A DNA stretch of 64,000 nucleotides from Allolobophora icterica (Eukaryota; Annelida; Clitellata; Crassiclitellata; Lumbricidae), in NCBI GenBank assembly GCA_963556255.1, contig OY744607.1, forward strand, positions 53,807,283 to 53,871,282, given 5' to 3'. Positions 1 to 9,925 of the stretch are shown piece after piece (the stretch's first letter is position 1; each line of letters starts with the position of its first letter). A program made the translations under genes and the position numbers. The notes beneath the pieces were generated by a model. It searched no databases. It was not told the origin of the DNA and saw only the letters and a list, made by a program, of their open reading frames with translations.

Positions 1-3000
1 GTATCTTAGCAGGCACCGATTTCTGGGTCAAGTCAGTGAGAATTCTGGCTGTCTCAGCCAGGTTAGTGATGAAGTTCCTAAAATAACTGAAGAAACCAAT
101 TATTCTCCGTATGTCCTTTTTGGACTCGGGTTGAGGGATTTTCCCTAGCCCTTCGATTTTAATGGGATCCGGCTCAATGCTCCCTGATCCGATCAGGTGA
201 CCTACAAACGTTGTTTGTCGCCTAGCAAACGAACTCTTCTTAATGTTAAGGGTCAGACCCGACTGTTGAATTGTCGTTAAATATTTCTCTAGGTGTTTCA
301 TGTGATCCGGCCACGTCATCGAGTGCACTGCCATGTCATCCACAAACGTCTCAGTGAAGTCGCGAATGGGATGAAGGACCTTTGACATGCAGCGGATGAA
401 AGAATTTGAGGCTGATTTCAAACCAAAGGGTAATCGCACAAATTCAAATAGGCCAGCGTCACATACGAAGGCTGATAGCCAACGAGAGTCCTTGTGGAGT
501 CCAATCTGGTAGTATCCTTGACGTGCGTCAAAGCAGGATATGAAGTTTGCACTTCCCACCTTCTGTAACACTTCCTGGATGTCGGGGGTGGGGTATGCGT
601 CACCCGCTGAGAACTTGTTTACATACCGGTAGTCAATGGCCAGTCTTAAACCGCCTTGACCTCCCTTTTTCACAACGCACACAACGGGACTAGCCATTTC
701 ACTATGTGAGGGAGTGATGATACCTAGGGCCAAAAGTTCGCGGATCTGCTTCTCCATCTTCGGTCTGAGCAGTTCCGGCACCTTATAGGCTCGCAAACTC
801 TTCGGCCTGAACTCCGCGCTAACAGTGATTGTGTGTTCTAGGACGGGACAGAACCCTGGTTTGCCCGAGAACACATCTGGAAACCTGTCTAACAGATTAA
901 ACAGCTGTTTCCGTTCGGGTACCGTTAAGTGTGCAACGGCCTTAGGGTCTACTTGTGCACTGGGCCTTGTCTGACTCGTGACGAAGCTACCCACTGCTTC
1001 CACGTGACCGAAGTCTTCGTCCTTCTCGAACAGAATGGAGCAATTGTTAATCAATGCTTGCTGTATTCTTTCGTTATATTTGCGAATACGATTTGCGTGC
1101 AATAGGCGGCTCTTGCCCCCTATCTCCACGATGTATGTGTAGGGCGATTTCACCTGAACGATGATGGCCGGGCCTTGCCATTGGCCCTCCTTCTTTGCTC
1201 CTCGCGCTTCCGGTGATTGGATGATGACTTTGTCCCCTACTTCATAACGCCTGTCCATGCTTCTTAAATTGTAATGAGTAGCATAGCGCTGCTGTTCAAT
1301 GTCTGAATAATATTCGGCATATAACTTAGACATTTCAAGGTTATCCCTTAATTGGTCCAAGTAAGCCGCGGCGCCTGCGCCCAGACTTAATGGAGAATCC
1401 CGCTCTCCCGCCCATTCCTCAGAAAGGACAGATAGAGGTCCTTTAGGCAGGGTACCATACACCAGGGTGTAGGGACTCACGTGGGTGGTTGCCGAGGGGC
1501 GTTCTCTTAAGCTCCAAAGCACGTAAGGTAACAGTCTGTGCCATCCCCTCGGGTTTTCTTCTGCCAATTTATGAATCATGGTCTTCAGTGTGGCATTGCA
1601 GCGCTCCACTAGACCTTGTGACTCAGGATGTGCGACTGGCCCAAAGCGTGGTGAGCACCCCATACGCTGCAGACACTCTTGGGTTAATTTGCTGTTGAAA
1701 TTCGACCCGTTATCGGACCGAATCGTTTTTGGAAAACCGAAGGTCGTGAAGATCTGCATATATGCATCACATGTCGCTTTTGCCGTTAATGATTTCAGAG
1801 GATAGGCCATCGGCCATCTTGAAAATTGGTCAACTACCACTAAGGCGTAGTTGTACTCGGGTTTTGGGCTTGTGGGGTCTACGTTGGTTACTATAGGCCC
1901 AATACAATCTGCCACTAGGCAACCGAATCTGGTCTCGTCGTTGCGAGGGATAGAAGTTATGGGGGCACGCTGCGCCACTCGCAGCGGCGCATGCCTTTGG
2001 CAAATGTCGCATGATGCACAATATTCCTTCACTATATCCTCCATGTTGGGAAACCAGAAATTCAGCTTAATTCGGTCCTTAGTCGTTTTCAACGCCATAT
2101 GACCTGCGAACGCAGCGTCATGTGCTAAGTTTAAGACCTTGTCTATTCTCTCTTTAGGTAAGCACAGTTGTTTTACAGAATGCCAAGCTATTTTGTCTTT
2201 ATGAAAGAGCAAATTGTCTTCAATGAAGAAGTTCTTCGCCCCAATTTTCCCGTGGGCCAAGAATGGTACTAGTGTCGAACATTGTGCTTGTTCGGCAGCC
2301 ATCTTGTTTCTGCCTACTATTGTGTCTTCCTTGGGTGGGGTTGGTATCTCAGGATTGAAGAATAGCTCTTCATTATCCGTTTCTTCGGGACTGATTTCTC
2401 CTACACTCCCACTGTCTGCTTGAGCGACCGTGAAGTAATCTTCGCCTATCAGCGACCTAAGTCCCTCTACCTCCTCCCCTCTATCTTCTTCCTCACCCGT
2501 CTCAGTCCTTGCGACCGCCTGCGCTTCTGAAATTTGGTCTATTTCAGGAGCGCTGGCCGCGTGACTCGAATACAACGCTGTCTCGCGCAGCAAGTCGGCT
2601 GTAGTGGGCGTGATAATTAACGGTTCATTAAGGTCTTTAATGAGTGCCGCCCATATCCGAACATCAGGGGCGTAATTTACCTCCCCCTCCCTGTCCTCGC
2701 CGGCCTGAGACCCCTTTAGTCTCAGCCGCACCACGTCCACAATCATTGATTGACCGTTCAGCCCCTTCACCTCTATCTGCTTGACCACAAGTAGGTTGAG
2801 CGGCCTGATTAGATCAGCTCGCGCACAATTGTATTCGGCCCCGCTATCTATTAGAGACGATGTCACAGGGAGCCCTGAAATGTACACTTTCATGTACTCT
2901 CTTTCATATGTCTCCTCCACGTCAATGCAATCCGGGTTTGTCGGCAATGCATGCTGGTCTATCTCTTGGATCAATGGCGGTCCGTCTTGTCGCGTCTCGC

Positions 3001-4567
3001 TTTGTCTGTCTGCCTGTCTGTCTTGAGCTCTGGTCACGGTTGGCTGGACCGCACACGCGCTCACCTGCTTGCTTTTAGCTTGTTTGTTCTTCGAGCACAG
3101 ATTAGCTCTGTGGTCTGGAGAAAAGCATAGGAAACAAAGGCCACGCTTTCTAATCTCTTCGGGGGTTGGACGTCCGTCAGTCCTGTTACTTGTCTGTGTC
3201 CCTCCCGGTCGGTCAGTCCACGTGTCCGTCTGTTTAGCTGTCGTCTGAGGAGGTGCTGGCGCTTTCGCGTAGCGTGCCTCCGTCTTACCCGTGCCTAGAC
3301 TATGCTTCGTATAGTCATTTTCCCAAGGGTGTGTGGCAGCGTAAGTGTCAGCCGCTGCAGCTAACTCTTTGTGCCCTAACCAATTCTGTTGCTCTTGACT
3401 GAGGATGAAATTCAAACATCCTCTGGGCAACATTTCTTTCATCTTATCTGCAATCAAAAGGCTCGTAACCTCATCAAACGTCATTGCCTTGCGATCTTGC
3501 AGATAGTAAGAAAGTAAATTATGCAATCTCGAAGCTAATGTTGTGTATGATTCATCTACCGCCTTTTTTGCGTTCATGAATCGCTCTCGTAAAGAGACCG
3601 CGCTCACTTTGAACTCTTTCAACAAGAAGGTTTTTAGCTTCCCGTAATTATCAAGCTCCCCTTGTGTGAGTCTGGCCGTCAATGCTCTGGCCTGATTATC
3701 TAGACATGTCAAGAGTAATCTGCTTCGAAGGTCGTCCGGGACAGCGCAAGAGTCGAATAACCTTTCACAATGCACAAAGAAACCAGGGATTTGCGCATGG
3801 TCGCTTGGGAACCTCGGTAAGAGTCCTCGCAAGCTTTCACTATACGTTTTCATTCGTCCTACGACCGAATGCCTTAAGTTATAGTCCCTTTCGTCTCTGA
3901 GTCTCCTCTCTGCGTCCCTTTCCTCTCGGACTTCCTTCTCTCTCTTCTCTGCCTCCTCCTTTTCTTCTCTCCTCCGCTTCTCCTCCTGAAGCCTTAATTT
4001 CTCTGCATCCTCTTTCTCTTCTCTCCTCCGTTTCTCCTCCTGAAGCCTTAATTTCTCTGCTTCCTCTTTCTCTTCTCTCCTCCGTTTCTCCTCCTGAAGC
4101 CTTAATTTCTCTGCTTCCTCTTTTTGTTCTTTCCTCAGTCTTTCTTCTTTCTCTTCTCGTCTCCTCTCTTTCTCTTCCTCTCTTCTCTCTTTCTCTTCCT
4201 CTCTTCTCTCCCTTCTCTCCGCTTCCTCTCTCGCTTCTCTTCTCAGCCTCTCGGCTTCCTCTCTCGCTTCTCTTCTCAGCCTCTCGGCTTCCTCTCTCTC
4301 GTATTTTAAGCGTTTTAATTCGACTAACTGCAGTTGCGCTGCCGAATCGATACTACTTTCTATGCTACCCGTGCTTACTTCCTCACTTACTTCTGGCGCG
4401 GTCTCCCGTCCAGAAACAATTATTTCAGCACTAGCCTCTCGGAGCTGGTCCATACTCATGGAATCCAATTCCTCCTCTCCTAGTCCCATCTTTATCAGAT
4501 ATGCGACTAGTCTGTGATGGGGCATGTTCTGCACCCTCACTCTTTTCCCTACCGACAACTTATCCAT
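1..4567 (-). CDS. gag-pol: gag-pol polyprotein, Gmr1-like (partial, runs off window)
   Basis: Encodes the structural and enzymatic polyprotein of an LTR retrotransposon. The ATG at 4567-4565 opens a frame in which every recognisable domain lies in phase, with no stop that I found, for about 1522 codons. Seen: charged coiled-coil repeats at residues ~80-215; a capsid-like helical domain; zinc knuckle CFLCFSPDHRANLC near residue 478 (CX2CX4HX4C); protease motif LIDSGA near 574; integrase HHCC region, then catalytic Asp in ADCIGP, Asp in SDNGSN and Glu in GLVER with 35 residues between the last two (DD35E); then RT with LRLAIDYR, SFDARQGYYQIG and FVDD near 1408. Gag, protease, integrase and RT appear fused without a frameshift. 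The intact frame suggests recent activity (inference). Confidence 0.9.
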   Translation of the reverse strand, partial: MDKLSVGKRVRVQNMPHHRLVAYLIKMGLGEEELDSMSMDQLREASAEIIVSGRETAPEVSEEVSTGSIESSIDSAAQLQLVELKRLKYEREEAERLRREAREEAERLRREAREEAERRERREEEKERREEEKERRREEKEERLRKEQKEEAEKLRLQEEKRRREEKEEAEKLRLQEEKRRREEKEDAEKLRLQEEKRRREEKEEAEKREKEVREERDAERRLRDERDYNLRHSVVGRMKTYSESLRGLLPRFPSDHAQIPGFFVHCERLFDSCAVPDDLRSRLLLTCLDNQARALTARLTQGELDNYGKLKTFLLKEFKVSAVSLRERFMNAKKAVDESYTTLASRLHNLLSYYLQDRKAMTFDEVTSLLIADKMKEMLPRGCLNFILSQEQQNWLGHKELAAAADTYAATHPWENDYTKHSLGTGKTEARYAKAPAPPQTTAKQTDTWTDRPGGTQTSNRTDGRPTPEEIRKRGLCFLCFSPDHRANLCSKNKQAKSKQVSACAVQPTVTRAQDRQADRQSETRQDGPPLIQEIDQHALPTNPDCIDVEETYEREYMKVYISGLPVTSSLIDSGAEYNCARADLIRPLNLLVVKQIEVKGLNGQSMIVDVVRLRLKGSQAGEDREGEVNYAPDVRIWAALIKDLNEPLIITPTTADLLRETALYSSHAASAPEIDQISEAQAVARTETGEEEDRGEEVEGLRSLIGEDYFTVAQADSGSVGEISPEETDNEELFFNPEIPTPPKEDTIVGRNKMAAEQAQCSTLVPFLAHGKIGAKNFFIEDNLLFHKDKIAWHSVKQLCLPKERIDKVLNLAHDAAFAGHMALKTTKDRIKLNFWFPNMEDIVKEYCASCDICQRHAPLRVAQRAPITSIPRNDETRFGCLVADCIGPIVTNVDPTSPKPEYNYALVVVDQFSRWPMAYPLKSLTAKATCDAYMQIFTTFGFPKTIRSDNGSNFNSKLTQECLQRMGCSPRFGPVAHPESQGLVERCNATLKTMIHKLAEENPRGWHRLLPYVLWSLRERPSATTHVSPYTLVYGTLPKGPLSVLSEEWAGERDSPLSLGAGAAAYLDQLRDNLEMSKLYAEYYSDIEQQRYATHYNLRSMDRRYEVGDKVIIQSPEARGAKKEGQWQGPAIIVQVKSPYTYIVEIGGKSRLLHANRIRKYNERIQQALINNCSILFEKDEDFGHVEAVGSFVTSQTRPSAQVDPKAVAHLTVPERKQLFNLLDRFPDVFSGKPGFCPVLEHTITVSAEFRPKSLRAYKVPELLRPKMEKQIRELLALGIITPSHSEMASPVVCVVKKGGQGGLRLAIDYRYVNKFSAGDAYPTPDIQEVLQKVGSANFISCFDARQGYYQIGLHKDSRWLSAFVCDAGLFEFVRLPFGLKSASNSFIRCMSKVLHPIRDFTETFVDDMAVHSMTWPDHMKHLEKYLTTIQQSGLTLNIKKSSFARRQTTFVGHLIGSGSIEPDPIKIEGLGKIPQPESKKDIRRIIGFFSYFRNFITNLAETARILTDLTQKSVPAKI
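1460..2140 (-). other. Integrase domain (HHCC + DD35E) placed upstream of RT
   Basis: In-frame minus-strand sequence contains an HX7H...CX2C zinc-binding region, then the D, D, E triad in ADCIGP, SDNGSN and GLVER with D-35-E spacing. It precedes the RT palm (about 220-720 on the same strand) in the direction of transcription, the reverse of ordinary gypsy elements. Confidence 0.9.
2836..2848 (-). other. Retroelement aspartic protease active-site motif (DSGA)
   Basis: The minus strand reads LIDSGAEYN in the gag-pol frame. The D-S/T-G-A motif is the catalytic signature of retropepsin-like proteases, here between the zinc knuckle and the integrase as expected. Confidence 0.75.
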
Positions 4568-5082
4568 CTTCCAACAGTCCGCTCACTAATAGAAAAGGAT
4601 AAGTAAGTTAGAGGAGAGTCACCGCTGGTCAGAAATCAAAGAAAACAACGTCCTAAAATTCTACCACAAATACAACAAGAACAGAACTGAGCAAAAAGGA
4701 GCTACGCAAAAGCCTCGGCTATTCGCACACCAATCCTCATCCAGACCTCAACCGCAATCTCACAGATTACCACGACTACCAGTAAGGACTTACCCTCTGA
4801 ATACGTCGAGCGTGCTCCGTCTTTTGATATCTTGGTTGATCCGCTGTCCTCCGTTGCCACTCCCGTCCGTCGTTGCTAGCGATGATCGGTCGTCCGTTGG
4901 CGCTCTTGTTCCTCGTCCTTGCCTGTTGCTGTCGGTTGCTTCGAGTCCTTCGTCTTCGGAGTCCGGCACTCGATTTCTCCAGTTGCGAAGGGTTGTATTC
5001 GCCGCTGGTCCCGATCTGTTGAGATTCCTCTTTTCCTTTTCCGTTTCCGGTTCCGCTCTTCGTCGTGACGCCTTCAGTTGAA
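4568..5082 (-). other. Untranslated leader of the LTR element
   Basis: 515 bases between the putative primer-binding site and the gag ATG. Open frames here are short and resemble no known retroelement protein, so I treat it as leader. Confidence 0.5.
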
Positions 5083-5102
5083 AATCCTGTCGACTGCGCC
5101 AA
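5083..5102 (-). other. Probable primer-binding site next to the LTR
   Basis: The 20 bases just inside the LTR read TTGGCGCAGTCGACAGGATT on the minus strand, where a tRNA primer-binding site is expected. I cannot assign the primer tRNA from memory, so this is placed by position only. Confidence 0.4.
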
Positions 5103-5824
5103 TGTCGCGATCGAAGGTCGCCTGTCGTGTGTTTGCCGTGTGTTGATGTCGACCCTCGACTCGCTTGTTCTTTTACTTGCACTTTTATTTAACGTGCCTA
5201 ACTTTTCTATAGAAGATTCACGACGAACTTTGTTTAATTAATAAATGAATTTAATTAAAGAAACAAATATATACAATAACTCTACGGGAGCTTCCACGTA
5301 GTATTAAAGCGTTTAGATATTAAATCGGACTATCTCAATGTTGCTTCGTACAGCCTAACTACAGATCGTTCTTCGCGTCAGTCTCTGAATCTGACGGACT
5401 ATACTCTGCCGCCGCCGCTGGTCGTTCCTCTCGATGTTGATCGCTCGACCGATGTTCACACGTCGCCCTCGTCAGTAGTACAAGTCCCGTATTCTCCTTT
5501 TCCCTCTGTTAAGTAGGAACTTCAGCGTCCATCGGTCAGCCCCCTCCCCACGTCATGCTATCGTCAATTAGTGTCAGATTGCTCTTCGAGACGCGGATCG
5601 TCGCTCGCCTGCAGCGCGGGCGGTGTCTGGTTACACCTTAGCCGCGAGGTGTCCTATTACACCTTGGCTGTGTGGTGTCCGATTACACCTCGGCCTCGCT
5701 GCCTTCATTGTTGATCAATTGGGGACTGGCTTTCGTCCGTCATCATTCCATCTCGACCGCCAACGACGACTACATCAGGGTGATGATGACATCTCGTCGT
5801 TGTCGTCGATCTCCTCACGCGACA
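5103..5824 (-). repeat. 5' LTR of the Gmr1-like element (722 bp)
   Basis: Boundaries are the inverted termini TGTCGC...GCGACA and the match to the solo LTR at 15366-16086. On hand alignment the two differ at roughly 15 positions in 720, about 98% identity. The leader begins immediately inside at 5102. On the right flank the array sequence starts with CTGCAAACGC. Confidence 0.93.
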
Positions 5825-6330
5825 CTGCAAACGCAAGAAAACCTTTGTCTTAAAACTATATCGAGGAAATCTGTGGTTTTGCTTATCTTTTCGAGATATC
5901 TGTCCGTCATAATTGCACTTGAAACAACAATCAACTCACAGGACATAAAGGAGAGAGAAAAGAGAGAGAAAAAGAGAAAAAGGGAAAGAAAAGAAGAGAA
6001 AAAGAGAAAAAATATAAAAAAGAAAAAGAGAAAGGGAGAATGGAGAGAAAAGAGAGAAACGAAAAAAATGTGAAAGGGATAGAAAAAAGAAAAAAATAAT
6101 GGAGAAAAGGAGAGAAAAGATAGAGAATTAAACTCAACATGGCGGAGACATAAGACTAAAGACATCTGTCTAATGATGATATAGACGAAAATTCATCAAA
6201 ATTGCACTTAGTAGTGACAATTAGTTCATGTCGCAAAAGAAAACAGAAAAAATGTAAACTTCAAACGCAAAGAAACCTTTGTCTTAAAATCATATCGAGG
6301 AAATCTGTGGTTTCGCTTATCTGTAGTTAA
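5825..6330. repeat. Purine-rich tandem repeat block (intergenic, unit 1)
   Basis: Two copies of a roughly 400-bp repeat, each with the element around AAATCTGTGGTTT and CTTATC, followed by a long GAGAGAAAAAG tract (5940-6130). The LTR element is inserted at its left end. The homologous block at 50400-51240 has about three repeats. No gene seen. Confidence 0.75.
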
Positions 6331-6524
6331 TCAGCAAATAACGGAAGAAGTCTCCCTTTCGGGTCAACAGGTAAGACAGAAAACAAAATTATGATTCATT
6401 AGGTAGAACAGGTAAGCAGAAGTCACACCTGTAAGATGACAAAGGTAGGTAACTGAAATCACATCTGTGACCAAAGCCGGATTAATCGTTGTATTGTAAA
6501 TTTTTGTAATTGTAATTGAACATT

Positions 6525-7130
6525 AATATAGCGACACTCAAATCAGCGGCTCTCTCGACCTGCATCACTGCCGAAACCGCAATGAGAGATTTTCAAGCGC
6601 CTACGGAAATGAAGAGGAGAGAGGACAAGAAGATCTTGGCGGAGGGACTGGGAAAGACAGTTCCAGGCTGAAGGACCCACATAGGCAAGGCTCCTGGATT
6701 GGGTCGTGGAAGAGTGCAGACGCGGAACAACCATAAGGCCACAGGCCGAGGACCGCAGGCAGGGAAGAAACCGGGATGCAGAAATTCATTAGCTAAGACG
6801 GAGCAGACCCTGTGCGACAGTAGCGCACGAGATTGATGGTTTTGAAATGAAATGAATTCTCTGATGGGCAGGAATCCAGTGGAGGGAGTCACGAATAAAG
6901 ACAGAGATGTGGGCAAACTTAGGAATATCACCTATGAGCCGTGCAGAAGCATTGAGAATAGACTGAAGTTTGTGCATATTGGAGGAGGAAAGGCCAGTTT
7001 AAACAGCATTACCAAAGTCAACTCGAGTGCAAATCAAGGCGTGGACCAGTTTAGAGACAGCATGGACCGAAAGTATGCTGAATATACTTTAGCATGGAGC
7101 CCCCGCTTGCAGAAGGCCCCCGACTAGGGT
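6525..7130 (-). pseudogene. Non-LTR retrotransposon ORF2 C-terminal fragment
   Basis: The minus strand encodes, across frameshifts, NASARLIGDIPKFAHISVFI, then DSLHWIPAHQR, then AYVGPSAWN, the usual C-terminal signature of CR1/L2/Jockey-type LINE polymerases. The 3' end lies near 6525, where the strand carries a degenerate GCGCTATATTAAT terminus. It is frameshifted and incomplete. The paralogous copy is 51425-51845 and 52673-52830. Confidence 0.8.
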
Positions 7131-8683
7131 CGGAATACTGCAGGACAATAAATAATATAATCAAGATAATTATTTATTCCTAAGAAAGCGCTTAGTGTTT
7201 TTAGTTTCACTTTAAGCAAGAATTTGCACTAATCGAATTGCAAATTTGAAATGTCAGTCGTGCAAAACCAACTGCTGGATACATGCACATGCGTTTCTTT
7301 GGCTCAACGTCTTTCAATCAATTATAATCCATGCGACGTCGCTTTTGTTTCTATTCCGACGCCCATCACTGCCGACGCGATTTCTTTCCAGTCATACATA
7401 TATATCAGCAAGCTCATCTTGCAGGGCAGAGACAAGTTTCGTGCTGAAACTATTTGGTTATTGTAGACAAGTTGTTGACGCCGCTTACAATGAAGTTCGT
7501 TATGTGTTCCAAGTTTGATAGATCATAAGAGCCTGACAAGAGATTTGCAGTCTGACACATCCCTGACGAAATTTAACAGCATACTTGACCAATCAGCCCA
7601 TCATATGGCAAAATTTCCTTTTAGAAATTCGGTGGCATTCATTCAATAAACCTCGGTTTCCCTTAGGTGGTCCATTTATGGCAACTCTCCCCTATTGGAG
7701 AGTTTCATTATTGATCATGCTAACAAGCTCAACACATAATCTAACTCACTCACTCTACCCACCAACCCATCCACTCACCCACCAATTTACCTACCAATTC
7801 ACCCACCGACACATTCCACCAATCCACCCATCCACCAAACCCAACCCGACAAAAACCAACCCACCAATCCACAGTCATTCGCTACACATCACTGACTGAG
7901 TTGCGTATACGCACCTGGCAATACGTATTTGTGTGAAAATTGCTTACTTGATATGTTGCTTGTGTATAAGATATGAGGTGATGTATTGTTTGTTTTAACA
8001 GATTTCTGATTTCTTGTTTTTGCCTCTGAAGTAGTTTCAATAATTCATGCTTGGTTTCTGAAATTCAATTTGTTGCTTCTTTTCGGCAATGTTATATGTT
8101 TTATTTACTGGGGTTGTTCAAGAAACACATATATAACTGATATCTTAATTTCTTGTTTTTAATGTTCGTGTTTCTTTCTGCAAAGGTATTAGCGTGTGCG
8201 TTTGTCATAAGGCAACACGGGTTAGTAAACTGAAATCATACCAATACACAGATATTACCAGGCACTATATTACGCTGCATTCCAGTAAGAACACTTCAAA
8301 GGTAACTGTACTCCCTGTATTTATATGGAGTGTAACAAGTTACATTTCGACATGGCCCAGTTACAGGCGTAACAAACACGTAGGAGAAACGCTACGGTAA
8401 TATTACACAGGTAAAGTAATCAATATGCTTGTAATGCTATATATTCAAATCGTATCTGGCTGCGTCGGATTAGGGAAGAACATAGTCACAGAGGTACCAT
8501 CTGTACAAATGCATCGTCCATCACTAACACCTAACGACGCAGGATTTTCTGGTGTAGGATGTAATTGAATTATTAGTTATTAAATTTTGTTGTCATAATT
8601 TATTATTATCAATTATTATTCATTGCTTATTTTTAATTAAAAATCATTAATCATAATTGTCATAATAGTCAAAGTTATGTGGG
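7131..8683. other. Intergenic block without a recognisable gene
   Basis: AT-rich sequence. The part from 7585 to about 8205 is repeated at 25890-26275 and 53330-53945 and includes a CCACCAATCCACCC-type low-complexity stretch (7745-7880). At about 8207 unit 1 jumps straight to sequence found after the 26290-29150 block of unit 2, so that intergenic block is missing here. I see no coding exon. Confidence 0.6.
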
Positions 8684-9065
8684 TGCTCGATAGTGTAGTG
8701 GTTAACGTGCCTGACTGTCACTCGAGAGACCGGGGTTCAAATCTCCGCTAGGACCGAAATTTGTTCCGAGATTTCTTTCACACCTGCACCCATAGCCAAC
8801 TCAGCTATAATTAGTACACTGACCGTACAACGTCTGTGTGAAGATGAGACAGCGAGGGAGAGGACTGGCCACCCACTCTCATATGCCGACGCTAAGAAAA
8901 TGAAGTCTCTAACACTTCACATCCATGGCTACCTCAAGGCCATAGCTGACGGGTTCTTCTTCTTCTTCTTCCTCCTCATGCTCCCTCTTCTTCTTCATCC
9001 TCCTCCTCCTCCTTCTTCTTTCTCCTCCTATTCCTCCTCTTCTTCCTCAACTTCTTTTTATTCTC
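8684..9065 (+). mobile_element. tRNA-derived SINE (tRNA-Asp-like head)
   Basis: The head at 8684-8757 has an A box (TAGTGTAGTGGTTA), an anticodon arm with CTGTCAC (GTC, Asp) and a B box (GGGGTTCAAATC). It matches a tRNA-Asp pattern but has a decayed acceptor stem. A body of about 200 bp and a TTC/TCC-rich tail (8956-9065) follow. Copy at 29632-30050; absent at the homologous point of unit 3 near 57890. Confidence 0.7.
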
Positions 9066-9329
9066 TCCTTCCTCCTCACCATCCTCTTTAAATTTCCAGA
9101 CGGTTACTGTGTAAAGACCTTGAGCAAATCCTTCACTCAGAATTGCTCGGCGTCTTCGATTCTTGTTTGGTCATTAGGTAGTGGCGCTTAATAAATGCGT
9201 AATAATAATAACATTCCTTGGGGCGAGTCCAGTCGAAAGCCATGAAGGGAATTCAGAAAGACACGAAGACCTAAACGGAGGAAAAGAGTCCAGGATAACA
9301 TCAATTGAGCAAATACGTTCAACGTCGAA

Positions 9330-9385
9330 CCAGGATTCAAACCCGGGTCACCCAAAGCGTTACCATCTCGGTTACCTCTGTATGT
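9330..9385 (-). other. Degenerate tRNA-like SINE piece
   Basis: The minus strand carries a B box (GGGTTTGAATCC) and, only about 25 bases upstream, an A-box-like TAACCGAGATGG. The anticodon arm is missing, so it is not a functional tRNA. Paralogous pieces lie near 30130-30185 and 58005-58060. Confidence 0.45.
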
Positions 9386-9404
9386 ATGTGCTTATGTATG
9401 TATT

Positions 9405-9615
9405 TTCATGCATGTATGTATGTATGTATGTATGTGTGCTGTATGTATGAATGCATGTATTTTATTTATGTATGAATGTATTTATGTATGTATGCATGTA
9501 TTTAGTTATGTGTATGTATGTAATCATCTATTTATGTATGTGTGCATGTATTTGTGCATGTATGTATGCATGCCTGTATGTATGCGTGTATGCATGTTTG
9601 TATGCAGGCATGTAT
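9405..9615. repeat. (TATG)n-type microsatellite, unit 1
   Basis: Tetranucleotide TATG/CATG array with many variants, just beyond the 3' end of cyclase copy 1. Homologs at 30183-30425 and 58058-58480. Confidence 0.85.
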
Positions 9616-9754
9616 ATAACATCTATTTTCTAGCACCTCTTTCTAAAGAACCTCTTAAAAACGCTCTTTGGCTAAGTTATGTCGTTACTCAGTTTCATCA
9701 CTGTATACCAATGAAGCTCGTGTAACTGAAAACGGTAATGTAACTTTTCATCAA

Positions 9755-9760
9755 TTTATT
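9755..9760 (-). terminator. Poly(A) signal AATAAA, cyclase copy 1
   Basis: AATAAA on the minus strand about 126 bases after the predicted stop. It is conserved at the same offset in copies 2 (30568-30573) and 3 (58631-58636). Confidence 0.55.
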
Positions 9761-9885
9761 TAACGCATAGTCTATAAATTACGTATCGACTGTTTAGGGA
9801 GTGAACGGTAAACTCAGAATTCCAGCTCAGTGGATCGAATAATGTTCTTGCTTTTGGTGTTGTCCAAGTGATCGACGCATCGCAA

Positions 9886-9925
9886 TTAGGCAAATAGCAC
9901 GCCTCTACAAGGACGAAAAGCAAAG
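9886..9925 (-). CDS. ARC-like: Cyclase copy 1, probable last coding exon
   Basis: Two acceptors fit the exon 7 phase. CTTAG at 9926 gives a tail with RPCRGVLFA then stop; TTGTAG at 9905 gives GVLFA then stop, which aligns with AVLFLL of Aplysia cyclase. Both end at TAA 9888-9886. An AATAAA on this strand (9760-9755) follows about 126 bases later. The family's last cysteine pair would be missing. A different longer frame (9968-9756) is open but out of phase with exon 7. Confidence 0.55.

Larger units (their letters stand above)
1..5824 (-). mobile_element. Gmr1-like Ty3/gypsy LTR retrotransposon, left-truncated by the window
   Basis: The element is read on the minus strand: LTR (5824-5103), a leader (5102-4568), then one gag-pol frame from 4567 to the window edge. 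Domains in order are Gag with zinc knuckle, protease, integrase and reverse transcriptase. Integrase before RT is the copia-like order seen in the Gmr1 group of Ty3/gypsy elements, known from deuterostomes (family knowledge). RNase H, the polypurine tract and the 3' LTR must lie left of position 1. The element sits in the intergenic block of the array; the homologous block at about 50220-53000 lacks it. The target duplication cannot be checked because the other end is outside. Confidence 0.9.

Noticed and set aside
4776..5182. Basic Arg/Gln-rich minus frames in the LTR element leader as an accessory gene
   Set aside because: Overlap the LTR boundary, start at non-ATG codons or inside the LTR, and match no retroelement accessory protein I know.
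5815..6165. Phe/Ser/Leu-rich frames (also 50454-51144)
   Set aside because: Antisense reading of GAGAAAA purine tracts.
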